Origin: CBDIDH01 sp965277595
GTDB lineage: Bacteria; Planctomycetota; Planctomycetia; Isosphaerales; Isosphaeraceae
Assembly: GCA_965277595.1 (NCBI GenBank)
Contig: CBDIDH010000002.1
Coordinates: 4,216,001-4,280,000, forward strand
DNA: 64,000 nucleotides
Direction: 5' to 3'
The first letter of the stretch is position 1. Each line of letters starts with the position of its first letter. Below are positions 46,131 to 54,541 of this stretch, piece by piece. The translations under genes were made by a program, and so were the position numbers. The notes beneath the pieces were generated by a model that did no database searches, was not told the origin of the DNA, and saw only the letters and a list, made by a program, of their open reading frames with translations.

Positions 46131-47141
46131 ATGGCGCAAGTGCAAACCGAAATCGAGCCGGTGGTTACGAAGGAGAAGGCCCTGGGCTGGCTTCGCCAGA
46201 TGTTGCTGATCCGCCGCTTTGAAGAGCGGTCGGCAATGCTCTACCAGAACCAGAAGATCGGCGGCTTCTGCCACCTCTACAGCGGCCAGGAATCGGTTGC
46301 CGTCGGCTCGATCGGCGCCCTGCGCGACGACGATTACGTGATCACCGCCTATCGCGACCACGGCCACGCCCTCGCCCGGGGCATGGAACCACGCGCCGGA
46401 ATGGCCGAGATGCTCGGCAAGGCCGACGGTTGCTCGAAGGGCAAGGGGGGCTCGATGCACTTCTTTGACGCCGAGAAGAACTTTCTCGGCGGTCACGCGA
46501 TCGTCGGCAGTCATATCCCGCTGGCCGCGGGAGTGGCCTTCGCGATCAAGTACAAGGGGGGCGACCAGGTCTGCATCTGCTACTTCGGCGACGGCGCGAT
46601 GGACCAAGGGTCGCTGCACGAAGCCTTTAACATGGCCTCGCTCTGGAAGCTCCCGGTGATTTATGTTGTCGAAAACAACATGATGTCGATGGGCACGCAT
46701 CTGCATCGCCACTCATGGACGACCGAACTGACGCGCCGGGGCGGTCCAGCCTACGGAATGCCCGGCGTTCTCGTGGACGGCAACGACATCGAGGAAATGG
46801 CCCGCGTCACCCGAGAAGCCGCCGACCGCGCCCGGGCGGGCGACGGGCCGACCTTCATCGAGGCCAAGACGTACCGCTTTCGCGGCCACTCGATGAGCGA
46901 TCCGATGAAGTATCGGACCAAGGAAGAGGCCGAGAAAGCCAAGGAACGCGACCCGATCGTGCTGTACGAGACCAACCTCAAGGAGCGCGGTTGGATCGAC
47001 GAGGCGGGTCTGGAACAGATGCACGAGGCGACCCGGGTCGAGGTCGACGAGGCGATCGAGTTCGCCGAGAACGCCCCCTTGCCCAATCCCGAGGCGCTCT
47101 TTGAAGATATCTCGGTAGCCCCGTACACACCTCAGGAGTGA
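46131..47141 (+). CDS. pdhA: Pyruvate dehydrogenase E1 component, alpha subunit
   Basis: This 336-residue thiamine-diphosphate-binding subunit of the heterotetrameric E1 has RRFEERSAMLYQNQKIGGFCHLYSGQE near residues 23-49. AYRDHGHALARG with its catalytic histidine follows, then GKGGSMHFFD, HAIVGSHIPLAAG, and the ThDP motif GDGAMDQGSLHEAFNMA ending in VVENN. YRFRGHSMSDP is the phosphorylation-loop equivalent. The start at 46131 has GAGGAG about nine bases upstream. It decarboxylates pyruvate and acetylates the E2 lipoyl group. The TGA is eight bases from the pdhB ATG. Confidence 0.94.
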   Translation: MAQVQTEIEPVVTKEKALGWLRQMLLIRRFEERSAMLYQNQKIGGFCHLYSGQESVAVGSIGALRDDDYVITAYRDHGHALARGMEPRAGMAEMLGKADGCSKGKGGSMHFFDAEKNFLGGHAIVGSHIPLAAGVAFAIKYKGGDQVCICYFGDGAMDQGSLHEAFNMASLWKLPVIYVVENNMMSMGTHLHRHSWTTELTRRGGPAYGMPGVLVDGNDIEEMARVTREAADRARAGDGPTFIEAKTYRFRGHSMSDPMKYRTKEEAEKAKERDPIVLYETNLKERGWIDEAGLEQMHEATRVEVDEAIEFAENAPLPNPEALFEDISVAPYTPQE

Positions 47142-47149
47142 CCCCGCGC

Positions 47150-48130
47150 ATGCCCGTCTTGACATACCGTGACGCCCTCCGCGAGGCAATGACCGAGGAG
47201 ATGGAACGCGACGACCGCGTCTTCCTCATGGGCGAAGAGGTCGCCGAATATAACGGCGCCTACAAGGTCAGCCAGGGCATGCTCGACCAGTTCGGCGCCC
47301 GCCGGATTATTGATTCGCCGATCGCCGAGGAAGGCTTCGCCGGCATCGGCATCGGCGCCGCGATGGTCGGCCTTCGTCCGATCATTGAGTTCATGACCTT
47401 CAGCTTCAGCTACGTCGCCTTTGACCAGATCGTCAATAACGCCGCGAACATGCGCTACATGAGCGGCGGCCAGTTCTCGGTGCCGATCGTCTTCCGCGGC
47501 AATGCCGGAATCGCCGGAGCGCTCGGCGCGACGCACTCGCACCGACCCGAGGCGCTTTACGCGCACGTCCCCGGCCTGACGGTCATGCTTCCGGCCACGC
47601 CGGCCGATGCCAAGGGGATGCTCAAGTCGGCCATTCGCAGCGATGACCCGGTTCTCTTCATCGAGCATGAAAACCTGCTCGGCGACAAGGGGGAGGTTCC
47701 CGACGGCACCGACCACCTCGTCCCGATCGGCAAGGCCGACGTCAAGCGAACCGGCGACGACGTGACCCTGATCAGCTATTCCCGATCCCTCGTCCTCTGC
47801 CTCAAGGCCGCCGAGGCACTCGCTGAGGAAGGGATCTCGGCCGAGGTTGTCGACGTCCGAACGGTTCGGCCGCTCGACCTGGAAACGATCCTGACCTCGG
47901 TCGTGAAGACGCATCGCGCGGTGATCGTCGAGGAAGACTGGCCTTACTGTGGCATCGGCGCCGGGATTGCCGACCGGATCTATAATAAGGTTTTCGACGA
48001 ACTCGATGCCCCGATCCGCCGGGTCACGACCCGAGACGTGCCTATTCCCTACAGCAAGGCCCTTGAATCGCTCGTCCTCCCCTCCGTCGAGCGGATCATC
48101 ACCCAGGTCAAGGACGTCCTCTACCGGTAG
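47150..48130 (+). CDS. pdhB: Pyruvate dehydrogenase E1 component, beta subunit
   Basis: This 326-residue partner of PdhA starts MPVLTYRDALREAMTEEM. Hallmarks are MGEEVAEYNGAYKVSQGML near residues 28-46, with the ThDP-contacting glutamate, then SPIAEEGFAGIGIGAAM, MTFSFSYVAFDQIVNNAA and ATHSHRPEA. VVDVRTVRPLD lies in the transketolase C-terminal domain. AGGAG lies 12 bases before the ATG at 47150; a GTG at 47138, overlapping the pdhA stop, would abut that site and is less likely. A heptamer fold-back element separates it from pdhC. Confidence 0.94.
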   Translation: MPVLTYRDALREAMTEEMERDDRVFLMGEEVAEYNGAYKVSQGMLDQFGARRIIDSPIAEEGFAGIGIGAAMVGLRPIIEFMTFSFSYVAFDQIVNNAANMRYMSGGQFSVPIVFRGNAGIAGALGATHSHRPEALYAHVPGLTVMLPATPADAKGMLKSAIRSDDPVLFIEHENLLGDKGEVPDGTDHLVPIGKADVKRTGDDVTLISYSRSLVLCLKAAEALAEEGISAEVVDVRTVRPLDLETILTSVVKTHRAVIVEEDWPYCGIGAGIADRIYNKVFDELDAPIRRVTTRDVPIPYSKALESLVLPSVERIITQVKDVLYR

Positions 48131-48146
48131 GTAATCGTCGACGACC

Positions 48147-48237
48147 GGAGGAGATGGGAAACAGGAGTTGGGAGACCGGAGAAAATCCGTCACCCGTCGT
48201 CTCCTGCCTCCCAACTCCTGTCTCCTGTCTCCTTCCC
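48147..48237. repeat. Heptamer fold-back element, GGAGACA class, inside the pdh operon (element F)
   Basis: Heptamers GGAGATG, GGAAACA, GGAGTTG and GGAGACC (48149 on) face CTCCTGC, CTCCCAA, CTCCTGT and CTCCTGT at 48201-48230. The core ACAGGAGTTGGGAG (48161-48174) pairs exactly with 48208-48221, and flanking units extend the stem with mismatches. It lies between pdhB and pdhC. Confidence 0.85.
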
Positions 48238-48250
48238 GAGGAGTCTTTCC

Positions 48251-49585
48251 GTGCCGATCGAAGTCAAGATGGCCAAGCTTAGCCCGACCATGGAGTCGGG
48301 GCAGATGGTCAAGTGGATGGTCAAGGTCGGCGACCAGGTCAAGGAAGGGGACACCCTCGCCGAGATCCAGACCGACAAGGCCGTGATGCCGATGGAGTCG
48401 TTCGACGAGGGGGTCGTCGCCCTCCTCGACGTCAAGGAAGGGCAGGATATCGCGCTCGGTCAGCGCGTTCTGGTCCTCGCCAAGAAAGGCGAAGACGCCC
48501 AGCAGGTCGCCCAGCAACTCGGCGGCGGTGCCTCGGCTGAACCCGCGAAAGCCAAGGCCAAGACCGACGAATCAGTCACCGTTCGCAAGGACTTTGACTC
48601 TCAGGAGCAAACCAACGCGCCGACCCGCCCCGAACTGGCCCACACCGGCGCGAACGGCAAGAATGAGGTGAACGCACCCGCGGTTCACCAACCCGCGATG
48701 GCCAACGGCGGCCGGGTCAAGTCGAGCCCGCTCGCCCGCAAGATGGCCGCCGAGGCGAAGGTGGAGCTTGGCAAGGTCAAGGGGAGCGGACCAGGCGGTC
48801 GAGTCGTCCGCGCTGATATCGAAAGCTTCCTCTCGAACCGGCCCGCGGCGACTGCCAGTTCTTCCGCCGGAGCGTCCTCGAAGCCCGCGAATCGGGGCGA
48901 GACCGTCCGCGTCCCGCACTCGCCGATGCGGAAAACCATCGCCAGGCGGATGATGGAGTCGAAGCAGGCCGCGCCCGAGATTCACGTCACGGTCGACATC
49001 CGCATCGACAAGCTTTCCGAGGTTCGCGAGACCCTGAACAAGCAGCTCGCGGCCGAGAAGATCAAGCTTTCCGTCGGCGATTTCGTGACGAAGGCGGTTG
49101 CCCTTGCGCTCCGCAAGCACCCGGGCGTGAACGCCTCGTATGAAACCGACGCGATCGTGACGCACCCCGAGATCAACGTCGGCATCGCCGTCGCGATGGA
49201 AGGGGGCCTGATGGTGCCCGTTCTCAGAAATGCCGATATGCTCGGCCTTCGCGAGACCCGAACGGGGACCGACGAGATCGTCAACGCCACCCGCAAGGGG
49301 ACGCTCAGGCCGAACCAGATGATGGGCGGAACCTTCACGATCAGCAACCTCGGAATGTACGGGGTCAAGCAGTTTGACGCGATCATCAACCAGCCCGAGG
49401 TGGCAATCCTGGCCGTCGGCGCGGGGGAGAAACGGCCGGTCGTCGAGGGAAATTCGCTGGTCGTCGGCACGGTGATGACGGTCACCCTGACGGCCGATCA
49501 CAGGGCGGTTGATGGCGCGCTGGCCGCGGAATTTTTGCGGACGTTCAAGGGACTTCTCGAAGAACCGGCGTCGATGCTGCTTTGA
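48251..49585 (+). CDS. pdhC: Pyruvate dehydrogenase E2, dihydrolipoamide acetyltransferase
   Basis: This 444-residue E2 has one lipoyl domain (residues 1-78, lipoylated Lys43 in TDKAVMPMES) and a Pro/Ala/Gly/charged linker. A peripheral-subunit-binding domain follows (SSPLARKMAAEAKVEL to GGRVVRADI, about 157-195), then a second Ala/Ser linker and the catalytic core. The core ends TADHRAVDGALAAEFL with active-site His417. The start is GTG at 48251, with GAGGAG seven bases upstream. It transfers the acetyl group to coenzyme A and forms the core of the complex with the neighbouring E1 and E3 subunits. Confidence 0.95.
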   Translation: MPIEVKMAKLSPTMESGQMVKWMVKVGDQVKEGDTLAEIQTDKAVMPMESFDEGVVALLDVKEGQDIALGQRVLVLAKKGEDAQQVAQQLGGGASAEPAKAKAKTDESVTVRKDFDSQEQTNAPTRPELAHTGANGKNEVNAPAVHQPAMANGGRVKSSPLARKMAAEAKVELGKVKGSGPGGRVVRADIESFLSNRPAATASSSAGASSKPANRGETVRVPHSPMRKTIARRMMESKQAAPEIHVTVDIRIDKLSEVRETLNKQLAAEKIKLSVGDFVTKAVALALRKHPGVNASYETDAIVTHPEINVGIAVAMEGGLMVPVLRNADMLGLRETRTGTDEIVNATRKGTLRPNQMMGGTFTISNLGMYGVKQFDAIINQPEVAILAVGAGEKRPVVEGNSLVVGTVMTVTLTADHRAVDGALAAEFLRTFKGLLEEPASMLL

Positions 49586-49661
49586 TCGACACGTTTTGAA
49601 GTTTTCGGACCGCTCTCAAACCACCCGGCTTTGAGGGCGGTCGCCGTTTCGAAAGGGCAAC

Positions 49662-51047
49662 ATGGCTTACGACTATGACATCCTCGTGATCGGCGGCGGA
49701 CCGGCCGGGTACGCCGGGGCGATCCGCGCGGCGCAGCTTGGCAAGAAAACCCTCTGCGTCGAGCGCGACAAGCTCGGCGGAATCTGCCTGAACTGGGGCT
49801 GTATTCCGACAAAAGCCCTGCTGACGAACGCGCACCTGGTTGAGATGATCCAGTATCACGGAGCCTCGCTCGGATGGTCGGGCGAGTCGCGCTGGGATTT
49901 CAACAAGATGATCCAGCGCAGCCGCGACGTCACGGTCAAGATGAACAAGGGGATCGAGGGCCTCTTCCGCAAGTACAAGGTCCAGTCCAAGTTCGGGACC
50001 GCCAAGATCGTCGCGCCGAACACCGTGCAGGTCGGTTCCGAGAAGGTCACGGCCGAGTCGATCGTGATCGCCACGGGGGTCCGGCCGCGCACCTTGCCGG
50101 GCGCCGAGTTTGACGGAAAGACGATCATCTCGTCGAAGGAGGCGATGGCCCTGCCGGCGCAGCCGAAGTCGATGCTGATCATCGGCGCCGGGGCGATCGG
50201 TTGTGAATTCGGCTACTTTTACAACGCGATCGGCACCAAGGTGACCCTCGTCGAGATGATGGACGTGATCCTCCCCGTCGAGGATGAGGAAGTCTCGATC
50301 GAGCTTGCCAAGAGCCTCACCCGGCGCGGAATCACGATCCTCACCAAGTCGAAGACCGGCAAGGTGGAGAAGACGCCGACCGGCGTCAAGGTCGAGATCG
50401 AAACCCCCAAAGGGAAGCAGACGGTCGAGGCCGAGGTGATGCTCGTCGCCGTCGGCGTGACCGGGAACATTGAGGACCTCTGGGACCCGAAGGTCGGTAT
50501 CGAGACCTTCAAGGGGCACATCAAGGCCGACCCGAAGAACGGCTACGCGACGACCGCGAAGGGCATTTACGCGGTCGGCGACGTGATTGGCCCCCCCTGG
50601 CTGGCCCACGTCGCGCATCATGAGGCGATCTGCTGCGTCGAGCGCCTTTGCAAGCACTCTGACCGTACGGTCGACTACACGACGATTCCCGGCTGCACCT
50701 ATACCGACCCCGGCGTCGCCAGTGTCGGCCTGACCGAGAAGGCCGCGAAGGCGGCTGGTCACGACGTTCGAATCGGCCGCTTTCCGTTCATGGCGAGCGG
50801 TCGAGCCGTCGCCGCCGACGAGTCGGAAGGGTTCGTGAAACTGATCTTCGACAAGAAGTTCGGCGAACTCCTGGGCGCCCATATCCTCGGCAGTCAGGCG
50901 ACCGAACTTATCGCCGAACTCGTTATGGCCAAGAAACTTGAGGCGACCGAGGACGAGATCGTCCACGCAATGCACCCCCACCCGACCTATTCCGAGGCCG
51001 TCATGGAAGCCGCCGGTCAGGGCCTGGGCGAGTCGGTCCATATCTAA
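49662..51047 (+). CDS. lpdA: Dihydrolipoamide dehydrogenase (E3), pdh-operon copy
   Basis: This 461-residue flavoprotein reoxidises the E2 dihydrolipoyl group. The FAD motif IGGGPAGYAGAIRAAQLG lies at residues 10-27, and the redox disulfide is Cys42/Cys47 in GGICLNWGCIPTKAL. The NAD motif IGAGAIGCEFGYFYNAIG lies near 175-192, and the catalytic pair His440/Glu445 (HPTYSE) is near the C-terminus. The wording LNWGCIPTKALL is the type found in PDH-linked E3 enzymes. It is 76 bases after pdhC and ends the operon. A second, divergent paralogue lies 1.3 kb away on the other strand. Confidence 0.94.
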   Translation: MAYDYDILVIGGGPAGYAGAIRAAQLGKKTLCVERDKLGGICLNWGCIPTKALLTNAHLVEMIQYHGASLGWSGESRWDFNKMIQRSRDVTVKMNKGIEGLFRKYKVQSKFGTAKIVAPNTVQVGSEKVTAESIVIATGVRPRTLPGAEFDGKTIISSKEAMALPAQPKSMLIIGAGAIGCEFGYFYNAIGTKVTLVEMMDVILPVEDEEVSIELAKSLTRRGITILTKSKTGKVEKTPTGVKVEIETPKGKQTVEAEVMLVAVGVTGNIEDLWDPKVGIETFKGHIKADPKNGYATTAKGIYAVGDVIGPPWLAHVAHHEAICCVERLCKHSDRTVDYTTIPGCTYTDPGVASVGLTEKAAKAAGHDVRIGRFPFMASGRAVAADESEGFVKLIFDKKFGELLGAHILGSQATELIAELVMAKKLEATEDEIVHAMHPHPTYSEAVMEAAGQGLGESVHI

Positions 51048-51596
51048 CCCACTCGTCGATCGGTTCCTTTGGCTTCGTTTCCAGAAAAGGGCGACACGTT
51101 GACGCTCCGGGCGTCTGCGTGTCGCGTTCTTTTCTGGGTTCGTTTTCCAGCGACGAGGCACGCGGGAGAATGACAACCTCGGCGTTTTGAAGACCAATGA
51201 CCGAGAACCCAGAACCCAAACAGCGGTTTTTTTCGGATCTCGGTTCACGGCATTGCTCTTGTAACCGTGTGTGGCCACAATGCGTTGCTGGCTTCGTTTC
51301 GCAAAATGAGGGCTCCCGAGCCAAGGGGGGACGACAATCGCGCCGGCTTTGCCGGGTTGGCTTCGTTTCGTCAATTGCCTCCTTTCGAAGTCAGGGGCGA
51401 AGCCAACCGCCCTGGTGTTCTGGCGCTTGGTCGTTGGCGGTCAACTGTCGCGCGGCGCGACACTTTTTCAACGATCAAGACGCGTGGGTCGGCTCCGCGA
51501 CGGCGACGGTCCCATCATGAAAGGATCGTTGCCAGAGGGGAGAGAGTCCTCTGATTCTCAGAAGCCGCTCGGAAACGAGACTGCTGAGGCGTGGAA
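51048..51596. other. Intergenic region (549 nt) with hairpin and short dispersed repeats
   Basis: No gene is supported between the convergent lpdA and Uma2 genes. TGGCTTCGTTTC occurs at 51070-51081, 51289-51300 and 51358-51369, and the inverse CGAAGCCAAC at 51398-51407. A one-armed remnant of the TGACCAA repeat family lies at 51192-51219 (ACCAATGACCGAGAACCC then AGAACCC). Confidence 0.55.
51081..51137. terminator. Nested hairpin after the pdh operon
   Basis: CCAGAAAAG..CGACACG (51081-51098) pairs with CGTGTCG..CTTTTCTGG (51118-51137) with a small internal bulge. Inside it GACGC (51101-51105) pairs exactly with GCGTC (51111-51115). It begins 34 bases after the lpdA stop. The CTTTTCTGG arm is not a clean T tract. 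Confidence 0.65.
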
Positions 51597-52277
51597 TCAG
51601 ACGAGCCAGGACTGGTCGGCATCCGTCCTGGTAATCTCGATCCGGGGCCGAGGCTCAGCGGGGATAAGGCGGAACCGAAGAGGGAGGACGTCGCTCAACA
51701 GGTTGCCTTCGGCATCGACGGTTGATGTGGCGACGAGGTTCAACTGACAGGCGTCGAGTCGATAAAGCTCCAAAGCCCAGGGATCGCGATCCACAATCAG
51801 GAGTTCGCGAACGCCGAGACTGGCGTAAAAGTCACGCTTCTCGCGTGCCAGATCGTTTGTGCTGAGGATTTCGACGAGGAAGTCGGGGCCGCCGCGCCAG
51901 TGCGTTCCGCAGTCCTTGCCGGGATTCTCTGGAAGGATAACCCCCACGTCGGGCTCGCGGTAATTTTGAAGCCACCCTTCTTCACGATCACTCACGTTCA
52001 GGCCGTCATGCGTCCGGCCGCCGCCGATCGTCGGGAGAAGGGTGCGGAAAACGAGCCAGAGTTCCGAGGCGATGTCCTGATGCTCGAAGTTCGGCAAGGG
52101 CGACATGATGTAAACCCCGTCCCAGACCTCGTCGTGCTTGCCGGCGTCCGACGCCTCGCGTTCGGCCCTGAGCCTGGCGACGGTCTCGGGATCGCTCACC
52201 AGGATCGGAGGTGTCGCGCCCTTGCCGTTCGCTCTCGTGTCCCGGTTCGAGATGGACCGAAGAATTGACGAGTTCAT
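51597..52277 (-). CDS. Uma2-family (DUF820) putative restriction endonuclease-like protein
   Basis: This is a 226-residue PD-(D/E)XK-fold protein. The core is readable as DEVWDGVYIMSPLPNFEHQ near residues 48-66, then EPDVGVILPEN near 105-115, DFLVEILSTNDLAREKRDFYASLGVRELLIVD near 129-160 and LELYRLD. The E/D-V-x-S-x-x-D-x-x-x-K pattern in VEILSTNDLAREKRDFY is the family signature. Uma2 genes occur in large paralogous sets in planctomycetes and cyanobacteria, and their role is unknown. AGGAG lies eight bases before the ATG at 52277. It sits 29 bases downstream of the second lpd gene. Confidence 0.85.
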   Translation of the reverse strand: MNSSILRSISNRDTRANGKGATPPILVSDPETVARLRAEREASDAGKHDEVWDGVYIMSPLPNFEHQDIASELWLVFRTLLPTIGGGRTHDGLNVSDREEGWLQNYREPDVGVILPENPGKDCGTHWRGGPDFLVEILSTNDLAREKRDFYASLGVRELLIVDRDPWALELYRLDACQLNLVATSTVDAEGNLLSDVLPLRFRLIPAEPRPRIEITRTDADQSWLV

Positions 52278-52306
52278 CCGCCAGGCTCCTTGCGTCCGTC
52301 CAGCGA

Positions 52307-53713
52307 TCAACTATGAATTGCCCTCTTGTCGACCGCCAGGGCGGCTTCGCGGAAGGCTTCGGAGAGGGTCGGGTGGGCGTGGCAGATCCGGGCGATGTCT
52401 TCGGCGGAGCCGGAGAATTCCATCGTCGTGACGGCCTCGGCAATCATGTCCGAGGCGCGTGGGCCGATGATGTGGACACCGAGAACGCGGTCGGTCTTCG
52501 CGTCGGCGATGATCTTTACAAGGCCCTCGGTCTCGTCCATCGCCTTGGCCCGGCCGTTGGCGACGAACGGGAACTTGCCGACCTTGTACTCGATCTTTCG
52601 GTCCTTGACCTGCTCCTCGGTCAGGCCAACGCTGGAAACCTCCGGCCAGGTATAAATCACGCTCGGAATCGTGTTGTAATCAACGTGACCCGCCTTGCCC
52701 GCGAGGATCTCCGCGCAGGCGACGCCTTCATCCTCGGCCTTGTGGGCGAGCATCGGGCCGTCGATCAGGTCGCCGATCGCGGAGATTGTCGGCACGTTCG
52801 TCTGGAAGTGGGCGTCGACGCCAACCTTGCCGGTTTTCGGGTCGAACTTGACACCGACATCGTCGAGGCCAAGGCCCTCGGTATAGGCGCGTCGGCCGAC
52901 GGCGACGAGGACGCGGTCGGCGGTGACGGTCTGGGTCTGGCCGTCCTTGGATTCGGCGGTGAGGGTCACGGTATCGCCGTTCACGGTCGCGCCGGTGACC
53001 TTGGTTTCGAGCTGGAATTCAAGCCCTTGCTTTTGCAGGCTCTTGAAGAGGAGGTTGCCGATTTCGAGGTCCATCAAGGGGACGATTCGAGGCAGGAACT
53101 CGATGACGGTCACTTTGGCTCCGAGCCTCTTCCAGACTGAACCGAGTTCGAGACCGATATAACCGCCGCCGACGACGACGAGGTGGTTGGGCACTTTTTC
53201 AAAGCCAAGGGCCTCGGTCGAGCTGACGATATGGGTGCCGTCAAAGGGCATGAACGGCAGGTTGATCGGCGCGCTTCCGGTGGCGAGGAGGATGTGCTTG
53301 GCATCAAGAGGCGTCTCGGTGCCGTCATCGCCCCGGACGACGACGGTCGTATGCGAGGCGAGCCGGGCAACGCCTTGATAGGCGGTGATCTTGTTCTTGC
53401 GAAAGAGGAACTTGACGCCGTCGGTCAACCCCTTGACGACCTCGTTCTTGCGGGCGAGCATCGCCGGGACGTCGAGCGAAAGGCCGGTGACCTGAATTCC
53501 GTGTTTGGTAAAACGTTGCTGGGCAAGGTGATACAGCTCGCTCGAATCAAGCAGGGCCTTGCTGGGAATGCAGCCGATGTTCAGGCAGGTTCCGCCGAGC
53601 GAGGCTCGTTTCTCGACGCAGGCCACCTTCATTCCCAACTGCGCCGCCCGGATTGCCGCGACGTACCCGCCTGGCCCCGCCCCGATCACCACAAGGTCGA
53701 ATCGCTCGGCCAC
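52307..53713 (-). CDS. lpd: Dihydrolipoamide dehydrogenase, second copy
   Basis: This 468-residue E3 paralogue starts at the GTG at 53713. The FAD motif IGAGPGGYVAAIRAAQLG is at residues 10-27, the redox pair Cys43/Cys48 in GGTCLNIGCIPSKAL, the NAD motif VVVGGGYIGLELGSVWKRLG in the middle, and His447/Glu452 in HPTLSE at the end. This wording is that of the classical E3 shared with 2-oxoglutarate dehydrogenase or the glycine cleavage system, unlike the pdh-operon copy. The frame is open to 53893, but that extension shows no homology. Uma2 follows at close range. Confidence 0.93.
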   Translation of the reverse strand: MAERFDLVVIGAGPGGYVAAIRAAQLGMKVACVEKRASLGGTCLNIGCIPSKALLDSSELYHLAQQRFTKHGIQVTGLSLDVPAMLARKNEVVKGLTDGVKFLFRKNKITAYQGVARLASHTTVVVRGDDGTETPLDAKHILLATGSAPINLPFMPFDGTHIVSSTEALGFEKVPNHLVVVGGGYIGLELGSVWKRLGAKVTVIEFLPRIVPLMDLEIGNLLFKSLQKQGLEFQLETKVTGATVNGDTVTLTAESKDGQTQTVTADRVLVAVGRRAYTEGLGLDDVGVKFDPKTGKVGVDAHFQTNVPTISAIGDLIDGPMLAHKAEDEGVACAEILAGKAGHVDYNTIPSVIYTWPEVSSVGLTEEQVKDRKIEYKVGKFPFVANGRAKAMDETEGLVKIIADAKTDRVLGVHIIGPRASDMIAEAVTTMEFSGSAEDIARICHAHPTLSEAFREAALAVDKRAIHS

Positions 53714-53719
53714 CGAAGA

Positions 53720-53725
53720 CTCCTT
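53720..53725 (-). promoter_or_regulatory. Shine-Dalgarno fixing a GTG start
   Basis: The minus strand reads AAGGAG at 53725-53720, six bases before the GTG at 53713. It supports the shorter 468-residue protein over the reading from 53893. Confidence 0.75.
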
Positions 53726-53930
53726 ATCCAGCACAAGAACGTTTCCCGCGGAGGTCGCCCGACGCCGTGAAAAGAAAAACCCGCGACCTTTGCCTTTTGG
53801 AAAAGGCATTCTACGCGTGCCTGGGACGTCAGGGAATGTAGAGCCGGAATTTGGGAGTTTTTGTCTGGACCTTGCCGCATGTTTCCATGACACCGGGTGA
53901 CGCGGACTCCTCCGCGTTCCTCATTCGGCG

Positions 53931-54248
53931 TTATCTCCCTCGCGATGCTCCGTCTCGATCGCGATCTCTCCATCCCGGAGCATTTTCCCAGGGCGATCCC
54001 CAACGCGGGATCATCGGACTCTCGACCCCGTGACGGCGTTCGTACTGCACAAACTCCTGGCCGCAATGGAGACAGGCGAAGAAACTGAAGTACGGAGGCG
54101 GATTGCAACGGAAGGAATTGATGCGCTCAAGCGATCTCGTCTTGCAATGGGGGCACCCACTTCTTATCCGTGACTCTGACAGGCCCGCGTCGAGGCAGAT
54201 TGCCAGGACAAGGGCCAGAAAGTTGATTGCGGGCAAGAACGGGTGCAT
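53931..54248 (-). CDS. Small protein with membrane helix and zinc ribbon, hypothetical
   Basis: This reading gives 105 residues. Residues 3-21 (PFLPAINFLALVLAICLDA) could be a membrane helix. A ribbon-like pair follows: CPHC near residues 32-35 and CLHC near 59-62, with an aromatic segment between them (PPPYFSFFA). The tail is polar and rich in Arg and Asp. The paired CxxC motifs at suitable spacing are unlikely by chance and recur in planctomycete small proteins, but there is no strong ribosome-binding site and I recognise no family. It is divergent from the next plus-strand gene. Confidence 0.5.
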   Translation of the reverse strand: MHPFLPAINFLALVLAICLDAGLSESRIRSGCPHCKTRSLERINSFRCNPPPYFSFFACLHCGQEFVQYERRHGVESPMIPRWGSPWENAPGWRDRDRDGASRGR

Positions 54249-54541
54249 GGGCTCGTCTCTTCAAAGAAGAAAGCTTGTTTCCCTACATTCTTTGTGTGAG
54301 ATTCTCCACGGGGGTCGGGCGTCGTGCTCAGGTGAAACCTGGACTCAGTCTCCGTCGAGCAACGATCGCGGACGCAATTCGAACGTGTCCAGGCGCTTGA
54401 CGGTCCGGCCGGCTCGGATTAGCCTCATGGATTGTCGGCCGAGCGTCTAGCCACCGGGCCTCTTTCGCGACCATCTTTCATCAATCTCGTCCGACCCGGG
54501 CCGATCGGCCGATCGCATTCACCCGGGAGGAGTTTCGTCAC

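Noticed and set aside
49545..51374. A 609-codon minus-strand open frame across lpdA
   Set aside because: It is antisense to an unambiguous E3 enzyme. Its start lies in repeat-rich intergenic DNA, where the TGGCTTCGTTTC repeats are read as KRSQ-like peptides.
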